Assembly (NCBI RefSeq): GCF_003172875.1
Contig: NZ_QGKM01000056.1
Location: 17,783-81,782 of the forward strand
Reading direction: 5' to 3'
Length of the DNA stretch: 64,000 nt
Source of the DNA: Leucothrix pacifica
GTDB lineage: Bacteria > Pseudomonadota > Gammaproteobacteria > Thiotrichales > Thiotrichaceae
Numbering within the stretch: position 1 is the stretch's first letter; the number at the start of each line of letters is the position of its first letter. The notes below the pieces were generated by a model, which did no database searches, was not told where the DNA came from, and saw only the letters and a program-made list of their open reading frames with translations. Positions 43,177 to 52,364 of the stretch are shown piece after piece. A program made the position numbers and the translations under genes.

Positions 43177-45030
43177 TTAGTATTTCATTTTGATACTGTT
43201 TTGCATGGTCTGAATCACCTTAAAGGCATCCTTTAGATATTCACGTTCTAACTGAGGAATGTCCTTTGGTGGCAGGAAGTTATCGGCTTTCTCATTGCGC
43301 TTAATTTGCCGGGTTTGGTGTTGTATTTTTTGCTCACCAATAAACTCAAAAGCGGCCAATAAATCGGCTGCGCCATCTTCACTTAGACTGTTAGTACCGG
43401 CAGCCTGCAGGATGCGCTCCCGGGTATTCACTGTTTTGATACCTTCTGCCAGAGCATATATGCGTGCTAAATCGACGATGGGCGCCGTGCCATTTAGTTT
43501 AAGATCCAGAGTGTCTTTATGTTCACCGTCTTCAATTAATACAAACCCACGGAAGAAACCTAGAGGTGGACGTAGTCCCAATGCGTTTTTAGCCAGCAGT
43601 CCAAGGAATAGTGTGTTCTTTTGTGAGCGCTCTAACATGCGATCTCGTATTTCATCCAGTAGATAATCTTCTCCGTGGATGGTTCTGAAGTCAAAGAACG
43701 TACTGGCGTTGAGCAAAGCTTGAGGGTCCGGAGTATCAATCCAGTTTTCGAAGTATTTGTCCCAGGTTGCCTGTGTTTGGCGGTACTCCGGATTCATCGC
43801 CATAATGTTACCGGGGCAATGAATAAACCCGCACTCCGCTAATCCATCACACACGAAGGTTCCGAGCTGGGTATACCAATCTATGTCTTTAGGGTCTAAG
43901 TCATTAGAAATGATTAATGCATTGTCTTGGTCGGTATGTGAGGTTTGCTCACGACGTGCCTGAGAACCTGCCGCAACCCAGGAATAGGGTACGGGAGGTG
44001 GGCCGAGCTTTTCCTCCGCCAATTCAATTAATCGACGGGTGATTGCACCATTCACCGCGCTAACCGCTTTACCGATGTGGTCAGCACTGGCATCCATATC
44101 CGTTAATTGTACTTGTAGCTGTGGAATTACTTTGCTTTCTTGTGCCAGTGTTGCGATGTCTTTTGCACGTGCGATCGACGTACTTAAGTAGACCGTATTC
44201 TTACTTTCGAATTTAATCAGGTCAGTAGAGGTGATCATCCCAAGTAGCTGATTGTTATCTACGACTGGCAAGTGATGGATACCTTTACGCGTCATTAACA
44301 TCAAGGCGTCGAAGGCATTGCTACTCGGTTTGATGGAGCGCACCGAATGCGTCATGATCGAATCTGCAATGGCGTCGGTTGACATGCCTGTTGCAACACA
44401 ATCCCGCCGGATATCGGTATCCGTCAAAATACCAATGGCAGCACCGTTAGTATCTGTCACCATGATGCTTGAGACATCATGCTCCGACATTTTTATAGAC
44501 GCTTCAAGAATGCTGCTACCTGATGCGATAGTGATTGCTGGTGAGCTATAGATGGTCTCAATTTCATTATAGATTAAGGCGGATCCCGTGCTGCTATTTG
44601 TATTGGCTTTAATCAGATTTTGACTAAGTCCGCCCCGGATGTGTTTGATAACCATATCAAGCACGGTCTGATTGCTATCAGGCTCTGTGGCTATGTCTTT
44701 AAGAGCATTGGTGTCCAGACTATACACCAGCATGTCTTCAGTAACCTCGCCTGAATGCTCTTTAGTGTCTGGCTCAGTCATTAAGAGGGTCAGGAGGTCT
44801 CCTTCTGCTGCTTTACCAATAAGTCGACCACTTTTTGAGGATAGTGAGATGGCACCTTTGCGGATGATCATCAGGCGACTTGATTCAGTTTCCGCAGACA
44901 CAGTCGTTCCACGACGCAAATATCGGATGCGAATTTCCTGAGTGAGTTGTTCCAATGTGGACTGAGGCAAGCGGTCAAGTGGAGTAACCTTGCTTATAAA
45001 ATCACATATTTCTTTCAGTTCAATATCCAT
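43177..45030 (-). CDS. cNMP-binding / CBS / DUF294 nucleotidyltransferase-like protein
   Basis: Cytoplasmic regulator of 617 residues. Domains in order: cyclic-nucleotide-binding-like barrel (about 15-135), CBS pair (about 160-280; GILTDTDIRRD, LLGMITSTDLIKF), DUF294 nucleotidyltransferase-like domain (about 330-470; GSQARREQTSHTDQDNAL, the GS-x(n)-D-x-D pattern of the fold) and the DUF294 C-terminal domain (about 480-610). PII-uridylyltransferase-like activity has been suggested for the family without proof. It lies downstream of the symporter genes after a terminator and heads the operon with the exonuclease. Confidence 0.88.
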   Translation of the reverse strand: MDIELKEICDFISKVTPLDRLPQSTLEQLTQEIRIRYLRRGTTVSAETESSRLMIIRKGAISLSSKSGRLIGKAAEGDLLTLLMTEPDTKEHSGEVTEDMLVYSLDTNALKDIATEPDSNQTVLDMVIKHIRGGLSQNLIKANTNSSTGSALIYNEIETIYSSPAITIASGSSILEASIKMSEHDVSSIMVTDTNGAAIGILTDTDIRRDCVATGMSTDAIADSIMTHSVRSIKPSSNAFDALMLMTRKGIHHLPVVDNNQLLGMITSTDLIKFESKNTVYLSTSIARAKDIATLAQESKVIPQLQVQLTDMDASADHIGKAVSAVNGAITRRLIELAEEKLGPPPVPYSWVAAGSQARREQTSHTDQDNALIISNDLDPKDIDWYTQLGTFVCDGLAECGFIHCPGNIMAMNPEYRQTQATWDKYFENWIDTPDPQALLNASTFFDFRTIHGEDYLLDEIRDRMLERSQKNTLFLGLLAKNALGLRPPLGFFRGFVLIEDGEHKDTLDLKLNGTAPIVDLARIYALAEGIKTVNTRERILQAAGTNSLSEDGAADLLAAFEFIGEQKIQHQTRQIKRNEKADNFLPPKDIPQLEREYLKDAFKVIQTMQNSIKMKY

Positions 45031-45143
45031 CGTAGCACCTGATTAGTAAGATTAGTTCATTATCATTCAAAGACTTATGAATACATATGACATTGATCAA
45101 GCTTATAGGAAAGAGCGTAAAAAATCCGTATCTCAGATACAAG

Positions 45144-45165
45144 AAAGGCTCCCGAAGGAGCCTTT
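45144..45165 (-). terminator. hairpin after the symporter operon
   Basis: AAAGGCTCC and GGAGCCTTT form a perfect 9-bp stem around a 4-base loop 26 bases after the symporter stop codon; on the minus strand CTTTC-TTG follows, a modest T content. Confidence 0.7.
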
Positions 45166-45191
45166 CTGTTACTAGTTTCTAAGAGTAGATC

Positions 45192-46925
45192 TTAGTGGCT
45201 AGTGTCTGCCGCACCAGCACCAGCTGGGATACGGAAGTTGTCAACCATGTCACGGATCTCTTGTGGAGCAGGACCAGTCATCTTAGTAACTACCCAAGCA
45301 ACTACGAAGTTAACGATCGCACCTACCACACCAAACGCGTTTGGTGAGATACCCATGAACCAGTTAGGCTCCATGTCACCCAGGAACGCAGTTCCAGGAA
45401 TAAACATAATACCCTTGTGCTGGAATACGTAGAACAGAGTGATACCGATACCAGCCAACATACCTGCAATACCTGCTGTGCTGCTGATGTTCTTAGAGAA
45501 GATACCCATCATCAGAGCCGGGAAGATAGAGGAAGCTGCCAGACCAAAGGCCAGTGCTACCGTACCTGCCGCGAAACCAGGAGGATTTAATCCTAACCAA
45601 CCAGCTAGTAATACCGAGAGTGTCATTACGACTCGACTCGCCATTAATTCGCCTTTCTCTGACATGTTCGGTGAGAGTACACCTTTCATCAAGTCATGAG
45701 ATATGGATGAGGATATTGCCAACAACAAACCTGCCGCTGTTGAGAGTGCTGCTGCCAGACCACCGGCTGCGATCAATGCGATTACCCAGTTAGGTAGCTG
45801 CGCGATCTCAGGGTTAGCAAGTACCATGATGTCACGGTCAACTTTAACCATTTCATTGGTTTCTTTGTCAGCAGTGTATTGGATCTTACCATCGCCATTC
45901 TTATCTTCGAACTTCAGAAGACCAGTCTGTTCCCAGTTCTTGAACCACTGTGGACGTGCTTCATACTCCAGAGGACCAGCTGCAGGCTGAAGAGTAGACA
46001 TCAGGTTCATACGAGCCATTGCGCCAACAGCAGGAGCAACAGTGTATAGACATGCGATGAATACTAGTGCCCAACCAGCAGAAGAACGAGCATCTTTAAC
46101 TGTAGGTACAGTGAAGAAACGCATAATTACGTGTGGCAGACCAGCAGTACCGATCATAAGAGATGCAGTGTAAGCAAACATGTTCAGGCTGCTGCCTAGC
46201 TTTGCAGTGGTGTACTCTTTAAAGCCAGTGTCAGTCAGAACCTGATCCAACTTGTCTAGCAAGTAGATGTCTTCTTCACCAACCATCTTACTACCTAGAC
46301 CAATCTGTGGGATCGGGTTACCAGTAAGCTGTAGAGAGATAAATACCGCAGGAACAGTGTAAGCGAAGATCAATACACAGTACTGGGCGATCTGAGTATA
46401 TGTAATACCCTTCATACCACCTAGTACAGCGTAAACCCATACTACAACCATACCGATTCCAAGACCCAGACCGTAGTCAACTTCAAGGAAGCGAGAGAAT
46501 GCAACACCAACACCTTTCATCTGACCGATTACATACGTCAAAGACGCGATAATCAAACAGATAACAGCTACGATACGAGCCGTCTTTGAGTAGTAACGAT
46601 CACCGATAAACTCAGGTACCGTGAACTTACCGTGCTTACGTAGGTAAGGAGCCAGAAGCATCGCGAGAAGAACGTAACCACCCGTCCAACCCATTAGGAA
46701 TACAGAACCACCGTATCCCAAGAATGCAATCAAACCAGCCATCGAGATGAATGACGCAGCACTCATCCAGTCAGCAGCAGTCGCCATACCATTCAGTACA
46801 GGATGTACACCACCACCGGCCACGTAGAATTCTTTTGTGCTAGCAGCACGCGCCCACCAAGCGATACCGAAGTACAGCGCGAAACTGGCAAATACGACGA
46901 TATACGTTAAAGTCTTTAATTCCAT
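45192..46925 (-). CDS. sodium:solute symporter, acetate-permease-like large subunit
   Basis: Solute:sodium symporter of 577 residues with about 13 helices, of the VC_2705 subfamily that pairs with a DUF4212 subunit. The N-terminal GIAWWARAASTKEFYVAGGGVHPVLNG and the TAADWMSAASFISMAGLIAF sodium-site helix are family hallmarks. An insertion with KDARSSAGWALVF and an EF-hand-like DKNGDGKIQYTADKE (about residues 345-360) lies in a soluble loop. Related to ActP, so acetate or a short carboxylate is the likely substrate, in line with acs and PHB genes nearby. It begins 11 bases after the small subunit gene. Confidence 0.9.
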   Translation of the reverse strand: MELKTLTYIVVFASFALYFGIAWWARAASTKEFYVAGGGVHPVLNGMATAADWMSAASFISMAGLIAFLGYGGSVFLMGWTGGYVLLAMLLAPYLRKHGKFTVPEFIGDRYYSKTARIVAVICLIIASLTYVIGQMKGVGVAFSRFLEVDYGLGLGIGMVVVWVYAVLGGMKGITYTQIAQYCVLIFAYTVPAVFISLQLTGNPIPQIGLGSKMVGEEDIYLLDKLDQVLTDTGFKEYTTAKLGSSLNMFAYTASLMIGTAGLPHVIMRFFTVPTVKDARSSAGWALVFIACLYTVAPAVGAMARMNLMSTLQPAAGPLEYEARPQWFKNWEQTGLLKFEDKNGDGKIQYTADKETNEMVKVDRDIMVLANPEIAQLPNWVIALIAAGGLAAALSTAAGLLLAISSSISHDLMKGVLSPNMSEKGELMASRVVMTLSVLLAGWLGLNPPGFAAGTVALAFGLAASSIFPALMMGIFSKNISSTAGIAGMLAGIGITLFYVFQHKGIMFIPGTAFLGDMEPNWFMGISPNAFGVVGAIVNFVVAWVVTKMTGPAPQEIRDMVDNFRIPAGAGAADTSH

Positions 46926-46936
46926 GATTTAGTCCC

Positions 46937-47191
46937 TTACTCCTGAACGTTAAATTTCTTGTCTAACTGATTCATGCGGAAAGCATAGAAGAAAACCAGA
47001 AACAGGAATACGTAGATAGAACCTTGTTGGGCAAACCAGAAACCGAGTTTGTAACCGCCAAGTTGGAAATTATTCAGTACATCGACCAGAAGCAGTCCAC
47101 AACCGAATGACACAACGAACCACACGACCAGACACATAATCATCAGCCGCACGTTCGCTTGCCAGTACAAGCTATTATTTTCAGAACTCAT
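46937..47191 (-). CDS. DUF4212 symporter small subunit
   Basis: Membrane protein of 84 residues with two helices (about 14-36 and 48-70) that accompanies VC_2705-type symporters. YWQANVRLM and the FAQQGSIYVFLFLVFFYAFRM segment are typical. The start was moved 13 codons in from the longest frame because GGAGGAATTCA directly precedes this ATG. It is the promoter-proximal gene of the two-gene symporter operon. Confidence 0.9.
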   Translation of the reverse strand: MSSENNSLYWQANVRLMIMCLVVWFVVSFGCGLLLVDVLNNFQLGGYKLGFWFAQQGSIYVFLFLVFFYAFRMNQLDKKFNVQE

Positions 47192-47436
47192 TGAATTCCT
47201 CCGTAGGAAATTAAAAGCATCACATTGCATGATGAATTACTGCCCGTGTTACGAGAAATCAGATCGAAATCCAGCAGTACCCCGTAACACAGTGGTAGAG
47301 ATACTACGTTATATAAAGTGTGATAGGCAAGTAATTAGGCCTTTTCCTGATACTGAGATTTAGAAATGCCGATAGTTTATTGTATCCTTTTATGGGCATA
47401 TTTATTTGAGTTGATAAATTGCTTGATGTTTTAAAA

Positions 47437-48336
47437 TCAAGCACTTATCTTTTTGCCTTCTTGCTCTAAAATATCAACGATATCAGTGATATATGTTTTT
47501 AAGTGTTTGTTTTTCATATAAGCAATACGAGTGACAGACTCTGGGAAAAAACCAGACAAGTCACGCATTACCAAGCCATCTGCCTCTTCTGGGGTATAAG
47601 CAACACGGGCGATAATACCCACCCCAAAGCCCAGTCTGACGTAGCTTTTGATGACATCACTATCTGTTGCAGAAAAGCTAGTATCAATGGTCAATTCACG
47701 CTCAGCAAACGCCTTTTCGATTTTGGAACGACCCGTAAATCCAAAGACATAAGTCAGAATAGGGTGTGCGGCAATACGCTCTAAACTGAGTTCACCACTC
47801 GCAAGATCATGCCCTTCTGGCACAATCAGAGCATGGTTCCAGTCATAACAGTGGTGGGTCGTTAGCGCTTCGTCCTCTGCGACTTCCTCAGTACAAATAG
47901 CAATGTCCGCTTCCTTATCATGTAGCATTTGCACGAGTTGGCTAGGATTACCCTGCAGAAAATTCACTTTGACCTTGGGGTAGCGTTGCCTGAATTCATT
48001 TAAAACCGGTGGCAGGAAGTACTTTGCCTGCATGTGCGTAGTTGCGATACGTATTTCACCTTGCCGGCCATCTCTGAAGTCGTCAGCCACCGCTCTGATG
48101 TTTTCGAGTGCTTGTTCAATGTCATCAACTTCTTTAACGATCGCCTGACTTAATGGGGTCGCTTTAATCAACCGTTTTCCCTTTCGCTCAAACAAGGGAA
48201 GCCCGAGTTCTTCTTCTAACAGACTGAGTTGTCGGCTAACCGCACTCTGCACAACAAAGTGTTGTGTAGCTGCACGAGAAATATTCAATCCGTTGTTTAG
48301 TACAGTCTTCAGAAGCTGCAGTTGAAATAATTTCAT
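47437..48336 (-). CDS. CysB-like LysR-family regulator
   Basis: LysR-type regulator of 299 residues. The N-terminal helix-turn-helix contains FVVQSAVSRQLSLLEEELG, very close to the CysB/Cbl pattern, and the effector domain has TTHMQAKYFLPPV and GNPSQLVQMLHDKEADIAI, which include the sulfate/O-acetylserine pocket signature. CysB activates cysteine and sulfonate genes under sulfur limitation. It is divergent from the cysJI locus, separated by 96 bases, and is the evident regulator of it. CysB versus Cbl cannot be decided without comparison. Confidence 0.88.
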   Translation of the reverse strand: MKLFQLQLLKTVLNNGLNISRAATQHFVVQSAVSRQLSLLEEELGLPLFERKGKRLIKATPLSQAIVKEVDDIEQALENIRAVADDFRDGRQGEIRIATTHMQAKYFLPPVLNEFRQRYPKVKVNFLQGNPSQLVQMLHDKEADIAICTEEVAEDEALTTHHCYDWNHALIVPEGHDLASGELSLERIAAHPILTYVFGFTGRSKIEKAFAERELTIDTSFSATDSDVIKSYVRLGFGVGIIARVAYTPEEADGLVMRDLSGFFPESVTRIAYMKNKHLKTYITDIVDILEQEGKKISA

Positions 48337-48396
48337 ATATCTTTTTTTGTGATTTAAATATCAAATAGTATCGCTTTATTAGAATTAAATATTACC

Positions 48397-48402
48397 TATA
48401 AT
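48397..48402 (+). promoter_or_regulatory. -10 box of the cys operon promoter
   Basis: A perfect TATAAT lies 30 bases before the short ORF that leads the cys locus. No good -35 box stands 16-18 bases upstream (CTTTAT-like only), as expected for a promoter that needs CysB as activator. Confidence 0.45.
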
Positions 48403-48432
48403 GGCCACATTAGTAAATAGCAGGTGACCGTT

Positions 48433-48591
48433 ATGACGACTGAATACAACGAAAACTCACAAGAATTAGCAACAACTTCGCAATCTGATGAGCAAGAGGT
48501 TGTAGAGCGGACTCAGCCAGACAATGCTGAGTCAGTTGAAGAGCAGGAAGAAGAATTGTACTTCTGGTCTGAGCCAGGCGTCTGCGGATAA
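48433..48591 (+). CDS. 52-residue acidic small protein leading the cys operon
   Basis: Short open frame not matched to any family I know. AGGTGA lies 5 bases before its ATG and its stop codon is followed after 11 bases by cysJ, with AAAGGAAAG in between, so it looks like a genuine first gene of the cysJ operon. The product is very acidic (15 Glu and 2 Asp against a single Arg and no Lys), Gln/Thr/Ser-rich, and ends in the hydrophobic-aromatic segment LYFWSEPGVCG with one terminal cysteine. It is too short for a regulatory leader peptide built on Cys codons (only one). A small partner of sulfite reductase or a sulfur carrier-like tail are both possible; neither is shown. Confidence 0.6.
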   Translation: MTTEYNENSQELATTSQSDEQEVVERTQPDNAESVEEQEEELYFWSEPGVCG

Positions 48592-48602
48592 AGGAAAGAT
48601 TT

Positions 48603-50396
48603 ATGCAACTTTTAACTCCGGAACAAATACAGCAAGCATCAGCTGCCGTTAACAGCCTGACACCTGCGCAAATGGTATGGGTGAGTGGTTACCTACAGGG
48701 CTTGTCGTCAAATGCAGCGCCAGATATCGGCGGGCTCACTTTGAGTCCTGCAACCGCAGCGGCACCAGCCCCCGCTGTTAGCGAAAAAGTGACTGTGTTA
48801 TACGGTAGCCAGACCGGCAACAGCCGTAAAATAGCCGAAAAACTGCATGCTGCACTTGAATCAAGAGGTCAGCAGGCGACTCTTCAAAACATGCTGAATT
48901 ACCGTGGTAGTCAGTTGAAGAAAGAAGAGAATCTGATTGCTGTAGTGAGCACGCACGGTAATGGCGAGCCACCTGATGAGGCACTCGGTTTCTTCAAGTT
49001 TGTGAATGGTGCGAAAGCGCCAAAACTTGACCACATGAAATTCTCTGTCTTAGCACTGGGTGATTCCAGCTACGATGAGTTCTGTCAAACTGGCTATGAG
49101 TTAGATGCTCGATTGAGTGAGCTTGGCGCAAGTCGCTTGAGTGATGTTGTGGCGTGTGATGTCGACTACGCCGATGATGCTGCTGAGTGGAATGACACGA
49201 TTCTAAAATTGCTGGAGCCATCTTCAGCTGCCGTACCATCAATCGATTTTGGTGGTCAACCAGCAGCTGCTAGTGCGACTGAAACACAATACGATGAACA
49301 AAATCCATTTCAGGCAGAAGTATTGGATAAGCTTGTGTTGACAGATGAAGGGTCTGATAAATCAGTGCTTCATCTGGAGCTTTCACTGGAAGACAGTGGG
49401 CTGACTTATGAGCCTGGCGACATTGTTGCGATTCAATCAGCCAATCAGGTCGAGTTGGTAGATGCCATCATTGCTGAATTATCATTAGATGCCAATGAGC
49501 AGGTAACAATTAAGAAAAACACGTTAACACTGCGCGAAGCCTTATTGAACAAGCGTGAACTGACGCACATCACCCGTAAACAACTTCAGGTATACGCTGA
49601 GCAATCTGACAATGCCGAATTATTAGCATTGGCACAGGACAAGTCGCAGCTAACTGAAGAAATTGAAGCGGCCGATGTCTTAGATGTCCTGCAACTTTGG
49701 CCAGCCAAACTAAACGCTCAGGCACTGACTGATTGGTTACGTCCACTGAGTGCACGACAGTACTCAATTGCATCAAGCGAAGCGGCGAGTCCGGAAGAGG
49801 TTCATGTACTCGTAAAACATGTTGAATATGACTATCGCGGCAGAAAGCACGGTGGTGTGTGTTCATCACAGCTTGCGGCATCAGACAGTGGTGAAACATT
49901 AGGCGTTAGCATTAAACCTAACTCGAGTTTCAAGTTACCTGAAAATGAAGATACTCAGGTGATCATGATCGGTGCCGGAACAGGCGTTGCACCGTTCAGA
50001 AGTTTCTTGTTTGACCGTGAAGCAAAGGGTCTCGAAGGAAATACATGGTTGTTCTTTGGTGAGCAAAAATTCCAGACGGACTTCTTGTATCAGACGGAAT
50101 GGCAGCAGTTTATTAAGTCTGGCGTATTAGAGAAAATGAGTGTTGCATTCTCACGTGATCAAGCTGAGAAGGTGTATGTGCAACATCGCATTCTGGAAGA
50201 AGCTGAAGCGGTTTATCAGTGGTTAGAATCAGGTGCACACCTCTACATCTGTGGTGATATGCATCACATGGCTAAAGACGTACATCAGGCATTAATCGAC
50301 GTGATTGTGCAACAGTCCGGGCGAAATGCTGAAGAGGCGAGTGACTGGTTAGATCAGTTGATTGCTGAAAAGCGCTACCAGCGTGATGTTTACTAA
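48603..50396 (+). CDS. cysJ: sulfite reductase [NADPH] flavoprotein alpha subunit
   Basis: Electron-supplying subunit of assimilatory sulfite reductase, 597 residues, as in enterobacteria. N-terminal flavodoxin domain (about 60-205; VLYGSQTGNSRKIA FMN loop, STHGNGEPP, ALGDSSYDEFC), connecting region, then FAD-binding RQYSIASS and the NADPH-binding MIGAGTGVAPFRSFL, ending in the family C-terminus RYQRDVY. It receives electrons from NADPH and hands them to CysI. Start ATG has AAAGGAAAG before it. A strong hairpin lies between this gene and cysI. Confidence 0.97.
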   Translation: MQLLTPEQIQQASAAVNSLTPAQMVWVSGYLQGLSSNAAPDIGGLTLSPATAAAPAPAVSEKVTVLYGSQTGNSRKIAEKLHAALESRGQQATLQNMLNYRGSQLKKEENLIAVVSTHGNGEPPDEALGFFKFVNGAKAPKLDHMKFSVLALGDSSYDEFCQTGYELDARLSELGASRLSDVVACDVDYADDAAEWNDTILKLLEPSSAAVPSIDFGGQPAAASATETQYDEQNPFQAEVLDKLVLTDEGSDKSVLHLELSLEDSGLTYEPGDIVAIQSANQVELVDAIIAELSLDANEQVTIKKNTLTLREALLNKRELTHITRKQLQVYAEQSDNAELLALAQDKSQLTEEIEAADVLDVLQLWPAKLNAQALTDWLRPLSARQYSIASSEAASPEEVHVLVKHVEYDYRGRKHGGVCSSQLAASDSGETLGVSIKPNSSFKLPENEDTQVIMIGAGTGVAPFRSFLFDREAKGLEGNTWLFFGEQKFQTDFLYQTEWQQFIKSGVLEKMSVAFSRDQAEKVYVQHRILEEAEAVYQWLESGAHLYICGDMHHMAKDVHQALIDVIVQQSGRNAEEASDWLDQLIAEKRYQRDVY

Positions 50397-50421
50397 GCCA
50401 AATCCCCATTGACTCCTTAGT

Positions 50422-50455
50422 GTCCTTCATCACTTATCAATAAGTTGATGAGGGA
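50422..50455 (+). promoter_or_regulatory. stem-loop between cysJ and cysI
   Basis: GTCCTTCATCA-CTTA and TAAG-TTGATGAGGGAC pair over 15 positions with one bulged base and one G-U, closed by the loop TCAA. It lies 25 bases after the cysJ stop and 28 before the cysI start. No T run follows, so termination is unlikely; differential mRNA stability or control of cysI translation is more plausible. Confidence 0.65.
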
Positions 50456-50483
50456 CTTGCATAATTTATAGAGAATTTGCTGC

Positions 50484-52241
50484 ATGACTTTTGCAACTCC
50501 TACAAAAAAAACGCCGGGCGTCGTCGCTCCGGGAAGCTCTGATGTTGAAACGTTTAAAGACGATAGTGATTATCTTCGCGGTTCATTAGTCGAGAGTTTT
50601 GCGAATCCGTTAACAGGGGCAATCACCGAAGCGGATACCCAACTGATTAAATTTCACGGTGCCTATCAGCAAGATGACCGTGACCAACGTCTGCGTCGTC
50701 AGGAAAAGAAACTAGAGCCAGCCTACTCATTCATGATTCGCATGCGTATGCCCGGTGGTGAGTTAACGGCTGATCAGTGGAAGAAGATTGATGAGATCAG
50801 CAATACCTACGGGAATGAAACCATCAAGCTGAGTAGTCGTCAGGCAGTGCAGTTTCACGGGATCATCAAGTTTGACCTGAAGAAAAGTATTCAGATGATG
50901 GATGAAGCATTACTGGATAGTATCGCAGGTTGCGGTGATGTTAACCGAAATGTGATGTGTACACCGGACCCTTCATTGTCAAAGGCGAACGAAGAAGTCT
51001 ATGCATACGCTAAGACAATCAGTGAACATCTGATGCCATCAAGTCGCGCCTATCATGAGATTTGGCTGGATGAGGGCAAGGGTGAAGGGCGTGAGTTAGT
51101 AATAGGTGGCGAAGAAGAAATTGAGCCGCTGTATGGTAAACACTACCTGCCACGCAAATTCAAAATCGGTATTGCGATCCCTCCGTACAATGACAGTGAC
51201 GTTTACATTAATGACATCGGCCTGATCGCCATTGTTGAGAATGATAAGCTACTAGGCTTCAATGTGGCTGTTGGTGGTGGCTTAGGCATGACCTTCGGCC
51301 GGGATGACACGATGCCAAGACTGGCGAGTGAAATCGGCTTTTGTACACCTGATCAGGTCTTGGATGTGTGTGCTGAAATCATGATGATACAGCGTGACTA
51401 CGGTAACCGGCAGGACCGCAAGCTTTCTCGCTTCAAATACACGATTGATAAGTATGGTCTGGAGTGGTTTAGTGAAGAGCTACACAATCGCCTGGGTTAT
51501 AGCTTAGACGCTGTACGCCCCGCGGTATTTACCACAACAGCTGATCAATATGGCTGGCACAAAGATCGTCATGGTAAATGGCATTTATTGCTTCACGTTG
51601 AGCATGGCCGTATTCGTGACACTAAGCAGCTTCAGCAAAAGACTGCTCTATTGCAGATTGCGGAAAAGAATCTGTGTGGATTCCGCTTAACGGCGAATCA
51701 GAACATGCTGCTGCACGGCATCAAAACGGCAGATAAGAAAAAGATTGAGAAGATTCTGGAGCAAAACGGCCAGTATGCAGACGGACGTGAGTTATCCGGT
51801 ATGCGCCGCAACTCGATCGCTTGTGTGTCGATGAATACGTGTCCATTGGGTATGGCTGAGGCAGAACGCTACTTGCCGACACTAATCACCAAACTTGAGC
51901 CGATTCTGGAGAAGCATGGTTTATTGCAGGATGAGATTAAAATCAGGATGACGGGCTGCCCGAATGGTTGTGGTCGCTCTGTGATGGCTGAGATTGGTCT
52001 GATTGGTAAATCATTGGGTCGTTACAATATGTATTTGGGTGGTGACCACCAAGGTCTACGTTTGAATACGCTGTATCGTGAGAATATCGATGAGGCAACG
52101 ATTCTGGAGCTACTTGATGGATTGTTTGAAGATTATGCGGCGAATCGTGAGGCTAGCGAATCATTCGGTGACTTTGCTATCCGACAAGCTTGGGTTGCAC
52201 CCACCGAAAACAGAATAGGCTACTTCAGTCTGGCAAGTTAA
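50484..52241 (+). CDS. cysI: sulfite reductase hemoprotein beta subunit
   Basis: Siroheme/[4Fe-4S] subunit reducing sulfite to sulfide, 585 residues. The cluster ligands are visible as CVSMNTCPL (C-x5-C) and GCPNGCGR (C-x3-C); siroheme-region arginines lie in KLSSRQAVQFHG and RRNSIACVSMN. The protein begins with a short extension (KKTPGVVAPGSSD) before the conserved core. Together with cysJ it completes sulfite assimilation, and it could also use sulfite released by the desulfonating monooxygenase at the left of the window. cysH and the sulfate-activation genes are not in the window. Confidence 0.97.
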   Translation: MTFATPTKKTPGVVAPGSSDVETFKDDSDYLRGSLVESFANPLTGAITEADTQLIKFHGAYQQDDRDQRLRRQEKKLEPAYSFMIRMRMPGGELTADQWKKIDEISNTYGNETIKLSSRQAVQFHGIIKFDLKKSIQMMDEALLDSIAGCGDVNRNVMCTPDPSLSKANEEVYAYAKTISEHLMPSSRAYHEIWLDEGKGEGRELVIGGEEEIEPLYGKHYLPRKFKIGIAIPPYNDSDVYINDIGLIAIVENDKLLGFNVAVGGGLGMTFGRDDTMPRLASEIGFCTPDQVLDVCAEIMMIQRDYGNRQDRKLSRFKYTIDKYGLEWFSEELHNRLGYSLDAVRPAVFTTTADQYGWHKDRHGKWHLLLHVEHGRIRDTKQLQQKTALLQIAEKNLCGFRLTANQNMLLHGIKTADKKKIEKILEQNGQYADGRELSGMRRNSIACVSMNTCPLGMAEAERYLPTLITKLEPILEKHGLLQDEIKIRMTGCPNGCGRSVMAEIGLIGKSLGRYNMYLGGDHQGLRLNTLYRENIDEATILELLDGLFEDYAANREASESFGDFAIRQAWVAPTENRIGYFSLAS

Positions 52242-52274
52242 GCCGAGTCTGACTCGCTATTCTCAGCATAAAAA

Positions 52275-52305
52275 ATGCCCTCTTAAGTGATCTTAATGAG
52301 GGCAT
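52275..52305 (-). terminator. terminator of the NnrU gene
   Basis: ATGCCCTC-TTAAG and CTTAA-TGAGGGCAT form a long stem. A run of six A on its left gives a T run on the minus strand, so it serves the NnrU gene; the same stem may weakly stop cysI transcripts. Confidence 0.75.
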
Positions 52306-52364
52306 AGTTGTATCTGCCACCAAAGGTTATTGCTAACATAAGTGCGCCAGATATCTTAGTCGCT

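Noticed and set aside
43259..43666. 135-residue plus-strand frame opposite the DUF294 gene
   Set aside because: Serine/arginine-rich translation typical of an antisense shadow; the minus-strand gene is secure.
47192..47436. Sigma-54 promoter before the symporter operon
   Set aside because: No TGGCAC-N5-TTGCA-type match was found on the minus strand in this gap.
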